From Eubacterium limosum (GTDB lineage: Bacteria > Bacillota > Clostridia > Eubacteriales > Eubacteriaceae), in NCBI RefSeq assembly GCF_000807675.2, contig NZ_CP019962.1:3693157-3757156 (forward strand): 64,000 nucleotides of DNA, read 5' to 3'. This document shows, in pieces, positions 47,101-54,066 of the stretch (its first letter is position 1; each line of letters starts with the position of its first letter). Position numbers and translations under genes: made by a program. The notes beneath the pieces are model-generated. The model did no database searches. It was not told where the DNA came from and saw only the letters and a list, made by a program, of their open reading frames with translations.

Positions 47101-47702
47101 TAGGCGAGATGAAGACGGATACTTTTAAAGACCAGCTCAACAGCCGGGTAACAGAGGGCGCTTATTACTGGCACCGTGATGACAAGATCAACCTTGGGCT
47201 GCCATATATCAATCAGAACACTTACAGCTCCCGTATTTTGGAGGATCCGGCCACTGGTATCAGCCTGACCGGAGAACAGATCCACGCTGCGGCTGTGCTG
47301 ACCATCACACCGATTGAAGCCTCCTCGCCGGATTATCAGAGTTTGCTAGAGAAAAACAGCGGACTGCTCGGCCTGTACGATATCTCTCTGACCACGCCGA
47401 CAGGTGATGTGCCCTTTGAGGGGACACTGGACCTGGCATTCCCATTTACAGACAAAGAGACGGATAAAATCGGTATTCTTCACCAGTCCAGTGAAAATTC
47501 CGAGATATACACTGCAAAAATGGACTCAGACGGCCGGTATCATGTTGTGACAAATCATCTCTCACTCTTTGGCATTGTCAGTATAACCTCCGGCTCAGGC
47601 GCTCTACTGCCAGCTGCTTTGCTGACAGCTCTGGCTGCGGCGTTTACAGTGGTTTATCTGATACGACGAAAAAAGCTCGACAAACAGAGAAAAAGCCTTT
47701 AA
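44199..47702 (+). CDS. Large secreted surface protein with GLUG repeats
   Basis: A 1167-residue protein with a signal peptide (residues 1-29, KALKIFTLLFAAMWTLSAVSPVFA), a coiled-coil segment (CQEMKGELDALQEEMDAI..., about 95-135), a large middle region of no recognised family and GLUG-like repeats near 830-945 (GGIAGKNSGVIINTSSAGRV; GGLAGENSGEIRNSFGTV; GGIAGNNEGTMRNVYFGG). A C-terminal membrane helix (LPAALLTALAAAFTVVYLI) and RRKK tail anchor it. No sortase motif. ATG at 44199 follows AAGGAG. It is co-transcribed with an alkylsulfatase lipoprotein, so it may bind or present its substrate. Confidence 0.8.
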   Translation: MRYRKALKIFTLLFAAMWTLSAVSPVFAEPENNEITGGPVTDYIVTKIADESIEIIDGWVVSGLYYAADKTGVNFFSTMGDLLTFPSGKDTSQILKLCQEMKGELDALQEEMDAISDKLDVLVGGLEKLINENIWYNNRREYSEIMSKYESAYTDYTNYLDASQKYTKALEDGDAETMDSEMHKMNGYLVNFTENFDPTKTGDPISFKSDLRRMAMYACRYYPSYDRSKPNPVLSPTNSITLLDNAKRVTDQTVAFEHQQCDILLQQMDECIQPFIYMSMVNHIWVEYNVSANVDTNTLDKLMTEQETVINETVQSINDISSQGKTYTDRLMRSYDAEIDLPLRYETSSIEHMKGKGLWPNLYYRPHDIVRSASWTKPEMPAYQMKALGAASPFVLLKEGNAFDYLTHDALFKLDQEYVHHASGGKVDHFEYSTVSQDFLNLEYSADYNYTGISQASSLRYLLNTPAYRLSGQSSIVDYLVNYGGIKAEHLPQGVDYAVINKWDSAADHTSIEGGVKVNGSWCCTYYYIDGLTGYRLDDSDSKINKRVKSMVASEEHFKEELRGISLLSFMMGSSLPRYMAKAESAKGTVVRLFDENGYDLNGSSFASHPVTLTVDCSGLAENERVQSVELLDSKGKVLDTLLTADAFEYFKKKDNTIKFSFTAPYQNYTVRATTGKKTEETTPVINERGSIVKMDVQSGPKEIVPTDIYTFEDLKRVAKAVAEEPETYAHANFTVMNDIDADGEEWVLPIGTAVNAYNGTFNGKGHSISGMTADGNGLQGLFGRVGPQGVVKNLRIFDTDIRSGTAYAGAVAAINEGRIEYCQAGAGHLLTDNADAPDLDDMNIHIESGTAAGGIAGKNSGVIINTSSAGRVSAQIAGGLAGENSGEIRNSFGTVIADIEGILYTGGIAGNNEGTMRNVYFGGHASGGADGAIAGRNISETLDACYYDNSMDDASGEGNATAQSVPVGEMKTDTFKDQLNSRVTEGAYYWHRDDKINLGLPYINQNTYSSRILEDPATGISLTGEQIHAAAVLTITPIEASSPDYQSLLEKNSGLLGLYDISLTTPTGDVPFEGTLDLAFPFTDKETDKIGILHQSSENSEIYTAKMDSDGRYHVVTNHLSLFGIVSITSGSGALLPAALLTALAAAFTVVYLIRRKKLDKQRKSL

Positions 47703-47729
47703 AATATTAGAAAAATAGGAGGTAGCAAA

Positions 47730-49709
47730 GTGAAAAGATCAAAGCTATTCATATTCGTGGGACTTACGGCTGCGCTGTTTACATTTTCATCCTGTACAGG
47801 TGGAAAAACAGGGACGCCGCTTGATGCCTCAGCCAAGGAAGCCACCAAAACCACTCAGGATAAAAACAAAGAGGTCTACGCCCTGCTGGACTTCTCCGAC
47901 GAGCAGGAAAAATCCTTTGCCGAAAAAGGGCTCATCGCGGCGCCAGAGTCCCTTGAGCTCAAAGATGAAAAGGGCAAGGTGGTTTGGAGCCAGAAGGCCT
48001 ACAGCTTTGTGGAGAACGCGGACGCGCCCGCCACAGTCAACCCCAGTCTGTGGCGGAATACCCAGCTTAACCATTTATACGGCCTCTTTGAGGTGGCTGA
48101 CGGTATCTATCAGGTGCGGGGCTATGATATGACCAATATTACCTTTATCAAGGGCGATACAGGCTGGATTGTCTTCGACCCGCTCATGAGCACCGAGTGC
48201 TCCGCAGCGGCCATGCAGCTGGTCAACGAAAACCTGGGAGAACGACCCGTCACTGCTGTGGTCATGAGCCATCCTCATGTAGACCATTACGGCGGTATCA
48301 AGGGCATTATCAGTGAGGAGGAGGTTGCGTCCAGAAACATCCCCATCATTGTGCCCGAGGGCTTTGAGGAACACGCGGTCAGCGAAAACGTCTATGCCGG
48401 CAACGCTATGGGGCGGCGCGCGGGCTATCAGTACGGCACCATTCTGGATGACAGCGCCACTGGCTCCATGTCCATCGGTATCGGAATGGGGCAGTCCACC
48501 GGAACCATTTCGTACATTTCACCCAACGACACCATTAAACAGACCGGTGAAACCCGGACAGTGGACGGCGTGACCATGGAATTCCAGCTGACACCGGGAA
48601 CCGAAGCCCCTGTGGAAATGAACACCTGGTTTGCGGATAAAAAGGCGCTCTGGATCGCTGAAAACTGTACCGGAACCCTTCACAATCTCTACACCCTGCG
48701 CGGCGCCCAGATACGCGACGGCAACGCCTGGGCCGAGTATATCATGGAGGCGATGACCCGCTACGGAAAAGACGCGGAGGTGGTGTTCCAGTCTCACAAC
48801 TGGCCGCACTGGGGAAATGACGTGATCAACCGTTATCTGGAAAACACCGCGGCCATGTATAAGTTCATCAATGATCAAACCCTGATGTATATCAATCAGG
48901 GCTATACCTCCGATGAAATTTCCAACATGATCACACTGCCGGAGTCTCTGGAAAAAAACTGGTATACCCGCCAGTATTACGGCACGGTTGCCCATAACGC
49001 CAAAGCCGTCTACCAGAAATACATGGGCTGGTACGACGCCAATCCGGTAAACCTGAACCCGCTCACACCCAGCGACAGCGCTAAAAAATATGTCGAATAC
49101 ATGGGCGATACCGGCGAGGTGCTCAAAAAGGCAAGGGTCGATTTTGACAAGGGCGAATACCAATGGGTCGCTGAGATCACCAATGTACTGGTCTTTGCCG
49201 ATCCAGACAATCAGGAAGCCCGCTATCTGTGCGCTGACGCTCTGGAGCAGCTTGGCTATCAGGCGGAATCGGGCACCTGGCGCAACGCTTATCTGTCCGG
49301 CGCTAAAGAGCTGAGAGAGGGGACCATAACCGATACAGCCCTCAAAGCCAACAGCAGTGCAGACCTCAAAAAGTCCATGACGCCTGAGATGATGATGGAT
49401 TATATGGGAATCCTGACAGATTCCAACGCGGCGCAGGACGTCAACCTGAAAATCAACCTCAATTTCACCGATACCGATCCCTACCTGCTGCGTGTGGATT
49501 CTGGTGTGCTTCTGTACCAGAAAGGCGTACAGGCAGACGACGCAGACGCAACCCTGACACTGCCGAGGGTTGCCATGTTTACCATTCTGAATAAAGATGA
49601 AGCCAAACAGCAGGAGACCATCCGGATCGAGGGAGATCAGGATATCCTAAAAAAACTGACAGAGCACATGGTGACCTTTGAGTATTTTTTCAATATTGTC
49701 GAACCATAA
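47730..49709 (+). CDS. MBL-fold linear alkylsulfatase lipoprotein
   Basis: A 659-residue lipoprotein (lipobox LFTFSSC, Cys22) of the SdsA1/YjcS type. The metallo-beta-lactamase motif HPHVDH is at 181-186 with GGIKG following; the later ADKKALWIAEN, AVYQKYMGWYDANP and SCP2-like C-terminal region (about 560-659) are those of linear alkylsulfatases. These bind two zinc ions and hydrolyse alkyl sulfates such as dodecyl sulfate, releasing the alcohol and sulfate. GTG at 47730 follows AGGAGG. It lies 27 bases after the GLUG protein gene in the same operon and acts at the outer face of the membrane. Confidence 0.9.
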   Translation: MKRSKLFIFVGLTAALFTFSSCTGGKTGTPLDASAKEATKTTQDKNKEVYALLDFSDEQEKSFAEKGLIAAPESLELKDEKGKVVWSQKAYSFVENADAPATVNPSLWRNTQLNHLYGLFEVADGIYQVRGYDMTNITFIKGDTGWIVFDPLMSTECSAAAMQLVNENLGERPVTAVVMSHPHVDHYGGIKGIISEEEVASRNIPIIVPEGFEEHAVSENVYAGNAMGRRAGYQYGTILDDSATGSMSIGIGMGQSTGTISYISPNDTIKQTGETRTVDGVTMEFQLTPGTEAPVEMNTWFADKKALWIAENCTGTLHNLYTLRGAQIRDGNAWAEYIMEAMTRYGKDAEVVFQSHNWPHWGNDVINRYLENTAAMYKFINDQTLMYINQGYTSDEISNMITLPESLEKNWYTRQYYGTVAHNAKAVYQKYMGWYDANPVNLNPLTPSDSAKKYVEYMGDTGEVLKKARVDFDKGEYQWVAEITNVLVFADPDNQEARYLCADALEQLGYQAESGTWRNAYLSGAKELREGTITDTALKANSSADLKKSMTPEMMMDYMGILTDSNAAQDVNLKINLNFTDTDPYLLRVDSGVLLYQKGVQADDADATLTLPRVAMFTILNKDEAKQQETIRIEGDQDILKKLTEHMVTFEYFFNIVEP

Positions 49710-49717
49710 ACCGGACA

Positions 49718-49751
49718 AGGGCACAGCACATTTTTGCGCTGTGCTTTTTTG
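49718..49751 (+). terminator. Intrinsic terminator, recurrent hairpin family
   Basis: GCACAGC (49721-49727) pairs with GCTGTGC (49738-49744), then TTTTTT. Ends the sulfatase operon. Confidence 0.85.
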
Positions 49752-49759
49752 AATCCTTT

Positions 49760-49788
49760 TTGACTTTTATCCGTACTTATTGTAAGAT
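49760..49788 (+). promoter_or_regulatory. Promoter of the TIGR03960/TIGR03936 operon
   Basis: TTGACT (49760-49765), 17 bases, TAAGAT (49783-49788), 36 bases before the first start codon. Confidence 0.65.
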
Positions 49789-49824
49789 AGGAGGGCTAAC
49801 GAAATAAAAAACAAAGAGGAACCA

Positions 49825-51690
49825 ATGCATTACGATAAAGAATTAATCAATAAAAAGGTGCTGCCCCTGGTGACAAAGCCCATCACCTACCAGGGCAATG
49901 AGGTGGGAGCCGTCCATAAGGACCTCAAGGATACCACGATCCGGTACGCCTTTGCCTTTCCCGATACCTACGAGGTGGGAATGTCCCATCTGGGCATGAA
50001 AATACTGTACAGCCTGCTAAACGACCAAGAGGATATCTGGTGTGAACGGGTCTTTGCACCCTGGGTAGATATGGAGGAGCAGATGCGCAGCCGGGAGATC
50101 CCACTTTACGCGCTGGAATCCATGGACCCCATTTCAGCGTTTGATTTTGTGGGCTTTACCCTCCAGTACGAGATGAGCTACACTAATCTCATTAATATGC
50201 TGGAGCTTGGCGGCATCCCTCTGCTCTCAAAAGACCGCAGCGAGGATATGCCTTTTATTATGGCGGGCGGCCCCTGCGCCTACAATCCCGAGCCACTGGC
50301 CGATTTTGTGGATATTTTTGTCATCGGTGAGGCCGAGGAATCCATCCTTGAGCTCATGGACGCATACCGGCGCTTTAAGTCAGAGGGTGGTACAAGAGAA
50401 GATTATCTGAAAAAAGCAGCGGCCATCGAGGGGGTCTACGTCCCAGCCTTTTACGAAGCGGCTTATCATGAGGACGGCACCTTAAAGGCCTTCACACCGC
50501 TTATCGGAGAAGCGCCCCGCAAAATTCGCAAGCGTTTTATAAAAAACCTTGATAATGCCTACTATCCCAAAGCATATGTTGTGCCTTACACCGAAACCGT
50601 CCACGACCGGGTGAGCTATGAAATTTTCAGAGGCTGCGGCCGAGGCTGCCGTTTCTGCCAGGCGGGAATGATCTACCGCCCGATCCGCGAGAAAAGCCTG
50701 AACACCATCGAGGAGGGGATTAAGACCCTGCTTAAAACAACAGGTTATGAGGAAATTTCACTGGCGTCACTGAGCTCCGGTGACTATTCAAAAATTGAGA
50801 CCCTGATCGAGGATCTGGTTTTTGATTATGAAGACCAATGTATAGGTGTATCTCTGCCGTCGCTGCGCATCGACTCCCTGAGCATTGATATGCTGGAGCA
50901 GATTCAGAAAATAAGGAAAACCGGCATCACCCTTGCGCCGGAGGCCGGTACCCAGCGTATGCGGGATGTCATCAATAAAGGGGTGACCGAGGAAAATCTT
51001 TTAAGCACAGTGCGCACCGCCTTTGAACGCGGCTGGGGCCATATCAAACTTTATTTTATGATCGGCCTGCCCACAGAAACCGAAGCCGATATTGCCGGAA
51101 TCGCTGACCTGGGGCAAAAGGTTCTGGATGAATACTACGCTGTGCCGAGAGAAGAACGCAATAAAGCCGTGAAAATTGTGCTGAGCACCTCCTGTTTTGT
51201 ACCCAAGCCTTTTACCCCCTTCCAGTGGTTTGGACAAAATACCGGTGACCAGTTTATCGAAAAACAGAAAATGCTGAAATCCCTGATTAAAGACCGCAAA
51301 ATTTCCTACAACTGGCACGACGGCTCCCTGAGCTATCTGGAAGCCGTGTTTGCAAGGGGTGACCGCCGTTTGGGCAGGGTGCTCCTGAAAGCCCACGAGG
51401 CAGGCTGTAAGTTTGACGGCTGGCAGGAGCATTACGACCATCAAAAATGGCTCTCTGTTTTTGAGGAGGCCGGGGTCGATCCGGATTTCTATGCCCTGCG
51501 AAGCCGCAGCTTTGATGAACTGCTGCCCTGGGATTTTATTGACATCGGTGTGACAAAGGAATTCCTGCAAAAGGAATGGGAAAAATCAACAGAAGAGGCT
51601 CTGACGCCTTATTGCCGTGAGGGCTGTAGCAACTGCGGCGTCATGCAATTCAGTAAAGGATGGAAATGCCATGAGCACTATACGGTTTAA
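49825..51690 (+). CDS. TIGR03960 family B12-binding radical SAM protein
   Basis: A 621-residue radical SAM protein. An N-terminal cobalamin-binding-like domain (about 1-190) precedes the radical SAM core with CGRGCRFCQAG (Cys271, Cys275, Cys278, the [4Fe-4S] ligands) and GLPTETEADIAGIADL. The C-terminal region has a further cluster of cysteines (YCREGCSNCGVM). TIGR03960 proteins occur widely in Firmicutes together with the following DUF2344 protein; in some organisms the two are fused. Their reaction is not established, but they often lie beside ribonuclease G and rplU, a link to RNA or ribosome modification. ATG at 49825. Confidence 0.9.
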   Translation: MHYDKELINKKVLPLVTKPITYQGNEVGAVHKDLKDTTIRYAFAFPDTYEVGMSHLGMKILYSLLNDQEDIWCERVFAPWVDMEEQMRSREIPLYALESMDPISAFDFVGFTLQYEMSYTNLINMLELGGIPLLSKDRSEDMPFIMAGGPCAYNPEPLADFVDIFVIGEAEESILELMDAYRRFKSEGGTREDYLKKAAAIEGVYVPAFYEAAYHEDGTLKAFTPLIGEAPRKIRKRFIKNLDNAYYPKAYVVPYTETVHDRVSYEIFRGCGRGCRFCQAGMIYRPIREKSLNTIEEGIKTLLKTTGYEEISLASLSSGDYSKIETLIEDLVFDYEDQCIGVSLPSLRIDSLSIDMLEQIQKIRKTGITLAPEAGTQRMRDVINKGVTEENLLSTVRTAFERGWGHIKLYFMIGLPTETEADIAGIADLGQKVLDEYYAVPREERNKAVKIVLSTSCFVPKPFTPFQWFGQNTGDQFIEKQKMLKSLIKDRKISYNWHDGSLSYLEAVFARGDRRLGRVLLKAHEAGCKFDGWQEHYDHQKWLSVFEEAGVDPDFYALRSRSFDELLPWDFIDIGVTKEFLQKEWEKSTEEALTPYCREGCSNCGVMQFSKGWKCHEHYTV

Positions 51691-52345
51691 ATTCACACGC
51701 GGCGAGGAGCTGCGCTTTATTTCGCATTTAGATCAGCAGCGTCTGTTCCAGCGGGCCTTTCGCCGGGCCGGGCTCAATATTGCCCACTCAAACGGCTTTA
51801 ACCCACATCCTAAACTGTCCTTTGCCCTGGCCATGTCTGTCGGGCTCATGAGCGACAGCGAGTACGGTGATGTGGTGCTGACCCGCGATATTGATCTGAT
51901 GGAATTTACCAAAAGGCTGAACGCTGCACTGCCTGAGGGCCTGAAAGTGGTGGAGGCCAGAAGAATCCCCCAGGGAAAAACCTCTCTGAGCGCATCTTTA
52001 ACAGACAGCCGCTACCGGATTGATGTCGCGTTGGAAGACGGAATGGATGAGGCGTCTCTATCGGATATTTTAAATACCTACAAGTCCCTTGATGAGGTAA
52101 TACTTGAAAAAAGAAATAAAAAGGGGAAGCTGGTTCCCAAAAATATCCGGCCTTTTATCCAGGATATCCGGGTTCTTTCCATACAGGAAGGAAATGCCGA
52201 GCTTGAGCTCAGGCTTAAATACCTTGAGCAGCAGAGCGTAAAGCCCGAGCTGGTTCTGCAGACTGTTAACCAGTCCGTAAAACCCTGCTTTGTCATAGAC
52301 CCGACCATTGTCATGACCCGTGAAGCGCTGAACCTTAAATCCTGA
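51671..52345 (+). CDS. TIGR03936 (DUF2344) family protein
   Basis: A 224-residue protein starting at the ATG at 51671, inside the end of the radical SAM gene; AAAGGATGG lies before it. The N-terminus, IRFKFTRGEELRFISHLDQQRLFQRAFRRAGLNIAHSNGFNPHPKLSFALAMSVG, is the DUF2344 signature. It is the standard partner of TIGR03960 proteins and probably works with it on the same substrate. The ribonuclease G and rplU genes that usually follow are absent here; instead a hairpin and a long non-coding RNA follow. Confidence 0.9.
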   Translation: MSTIRFKFTRGEELRFISHLDQQRLFQRAFRRAGLNIAHSNGFNPHPKLSFALAMSVGLMSDSEYGDVVLTRDIDLMEFTKRLNAALPEGLKVVEARRIPQGKTSLSASLTDSRYRIDVALEDGMDEASLSDILNTYKSLDEVILEKRNKKGKLVPKNIRPFIQDIRVLSIQEGNAELELRLKYLEQQSVKPELVLQTVNQSVKPCFVIDPTIVMTREALNLKS

Positions 52346-52380
52346 TCGTATTTACAGAAACGTTTAAGCAATATCATAAG

Positions 52381-52413
52381 CTGCGGAACCCTTTAAAACA
52401 GAGGGTTCTGCAG
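52381..52413 (+). terminator. Hairpin after the TIGR03936 gene
   Basis: CTGCGGAACCCT (52381-52392) pairs with AGGGTTCTGCAG (52402-52413) with one mismatch. The T-run is weak, but the position between the operon and the next promoter fits a terminator. Confidence 0.6.
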
Positions 52414-52436
52414 TAATTTACCACTTTAATGTGCAC

Positions 52437-52502
52437 GTTTACAAAACTGTTACGTTTTGTTTACGAAAAAACCGTTTACAAAGGTTGAAATCGTGGTATA
52501 AT
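52437..52502 (+). promoter_or_regulatory. Promoter of long RNA A with TTTACA/GTTAC repeats
   Basis: TTTACA (52475-52480) and TATAAT (52497-52502), spacer 16. Upstream direct repeats: GTTTACA (52437-52443), GTTACG (52449-52454), GTTTACG (52459-52465). The promoter of long RNA B (59197-59252) has the same arrangement, so one regulator may bind both; an OmpR-type response regulator is encoded between them. Confidence 0.7.
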
Positions 52503-52508
52503 ATAGAC

Positions 52509-53159
52509 AAATCAAAGATCAAAGAAACATCAGTAATCTTTGAAAGGTCTTTAACAAGTGAATAGAAGCTCAGCTTTGGTAATGAAAATCAAAAAGGTGA
52601 TTATTGAAAATAGGCTGTATCAACACCTAAAAGAAGTAAACCCCAAAAGATTTTTATTAGAAGTATGAAAAAAAGGAAAACCAAAAATATCCATAATAAG
52701 ATGTTGATGCAATAAGTCAATAATCGGAACAAGATGTTAATGGTCGAATGGAATTTCAGAATTTAATAAACCCTAAGATAACAACAATCTAATGGTATCA
52801 CTTGCTGGCTTGAAAAGTACATAAGTAGAAAATCAGATAGGGCATAGCCTAAAGCTGGAGGAGTACACGACTTATAGCATATAGAGACTTAAGCGTCGAA
52901 GAATCCATGGAGTAGGTGATATTACATAAACGTGTTCCATATCAAAAAGGATTTTGAACGTGTAACCCAGTAAAGGACTGTAAGGATCGCAAGTTGAGGA
53001 ACTATTCAAAAAGATATAGAGATACTGAATGAAAAATTTGATATTTGGTTTAAAGATTCGAAAGGAGTGAGTCCAAAAGACATGCTAACTGAATCTGAAC
53101 GCTAAGACCGGTTTTACAGAAACGCCGAAACGAAGTAGAACTGGTCTTAGTTATTTTTT
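52509..53159 (+). ncRNA. Long structured non-coding RNA A (about 650 nt)
   Basis: Starts downstream of a strong promoter and ends at a terminator whose 12-bp stem is CTAAGACCGGTT (53102-53113) / AACTGGTCTTAG (53139-53150) followed by TTATTTTTT. It has no significant reading frame. It shares with the RNA at 59259 the 5' start (ATATAGAYAAATCAAAGATCAA), the loop AGCATATAGAG (52876-52886) inside the stem ACG-CTT/AAG-CGT, and the 3' block GGAGTGAGTCC ... GACATGCTAAC ... GAACGCTA. Stems differ between copies by compensatory changes. Size and complexity are those of OLE/ROOL/GOLLD-type RNAs; which, if any, is not decided. Confidence 0.8.
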
Positions 53160-53249
53160 GAAGCCAAACCTAATTTCTATGTGAAATTGGTGGGCTTTTT
53201 TTATTTTCATTCTTTTTTAAAAAATATTCCAAATAATTTAAAAAAATGC

Positions 53250-53308
53250 TTGACAAATCTATATGTAACAAATATAATTACAGTATAAACAGTAACAAAA
53301 AAAGTTAC
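53250..53308 (+). promoter_or_regulatory. Consensus promoter of the repeat-peptide gene with GTTAC sites
   Basis: TTGACA (53250-53255), 17 bases, TATAAT (53273-53278): a perfect sigma-A promoter. GTAAC at 53265-53269 (spacer), 53292-53296 and its inverse GTTAC at 53304-53308 form an inverted repeat just after the start site. The same pentamer occurs in the promoters of both long RNAs. Confidence 0.75.
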
Positions 53309-53365
53309 GAATTAATCAGAAAGACAATTACCGTAAAATTTAAAAAAGTTGAAGGAGTAAGAGAA

Positions 53366-53926
53366 ATGAGATCACAGGAAGAAAAATTGTATGCAAACCC
53401 GTTATTGGACGAAAACGCAGTAGACAAGGCACCAGGCGCCGGCTACCACAACCCGCTTCAGGAATCCAGAGAGTCCAGAAATGAAGAGGCTGTTCTGGCA
53501 AGCTGCAAATGCAAGAAGAATGACCCGAACGATATGGCGCCAGAAGCGCCAGCTGAAGAAAAAACTGTCAGTGAAGTGAAGGCTGAAATGTACGCAAACC
53601 CGTTATTGGACGAAAATGCAGTAGACAAAGCGCCAGGCGCCGGCTACCACAACCCGCTTCAGGAATCCAGAGAGTCCAGAAATGAAGAGGCTGTTCTGGC
53701 AAGCTGCAAATGCAAGAAGAATGACCCAAACGATATGGCGCCAGAAGCGCCAGCTGAAGAAAAAACTGTCAGTGAAGTGAAGGCTGAAATGTACGCCAAT
53801 CCGTTATTGGACGAAAACGCAGTAGACAAAGCACCAGGCGCCGGCTACCACAATCCGCTTCAGGAATCCAGAGAATCCAGAAATGAAGAGGCTGTTCTGG
53901 CAAGCTGTAAGTGCAAGAAAAATTAA
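53366..53926 (+). CDS. Three-repeat peptide with CKC motif (candidate multi-unit precursor)
   Basis: A 186-residue protein. ATG at 53366 follows GAAGGAG; longer frames upstream overlap the promoter. After an MRSQEEKL start it consists of three identical repeats: YANPLLDENAVDKAPGAGYH, NPLQESRESRNEEAVLASCK, then CKKN. Repeats 1 and 2 carry a 23-residue acidic linker (DPNDMAPEAPAEEKTVSEVK and AEM). There is no signal peptide and almost no hydrophobic stretch. Each repeat ends with Cys-Lys-Cys-Lys-Lys-Asn. DNA differences between repeats are all silent. Downstream lie an ABC exporter and two-component system. It could be a multi-copy peptide precursor or a metal/thiol protein; family not recognised. 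Confidence 0.7.
   Translation: MRSQEEKLYANPLLDENAVDKAPGAGYHNPLQESRESRNEEAVLASCKCKKNDPNDMAPEAPAEEKTVSEVKAEMYANPLLDENAVDKAPGAGYHNPLQESRESRNEEAVLASCKCKKNDPNDMAPEAPAEEKTVSEVKAEMYANPLLDENAVDKAPGAGYHNPLQESRESRNEEAVLASCKCKKN
53390..53923 (+). repeat. 201-bp tandem repeats in the peptide gene
   Basis: Units start at 53390, 53591 and 53792 (last one is 132 bp). Between units 1 and 2 I count 5 changes, and between 2 and 3 nine in the shared part, every one silent. Copies are therefore kept identical in protein by selection or recent exchange. Confidence 0.92.
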
Positions 53927-53933
53927 TCAGAAT

Positions 53934-53990
53934 AATCGAAAACGCCCAAAGCTATTTGAAAAAACAGTTTTGGGCGTTTTCGATTTTCAA
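53934..53990 (+). terminator. Strong intrinsic terminator after the peptide gene
   Basis: AATCGAAAACGCCCAAA (53934-53950) pairs perfectly over 17 bp with TTTGGGCGTTTTCGATT (53969-53985), then TTC. It separates the peptide gene from the transporter operon, allowing much higher expression of the peptide. Confidence 0.9.
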
Positions 53991-54066
53991 AATTCTTTGG
54001 CACTTTAGGATTTTTTAATAACTTTCCGTCTATACTAAGGGCATCACTTAAGAGAGAGGTGTCAAT

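Noticed and set aside
53246-53365. A 40-codon N-terminal extension of the repeat peptide
   Set aside because: It would start inside the TTGACA box of the consensus promoter, and the ATG at 53366 has a good ribosome site.
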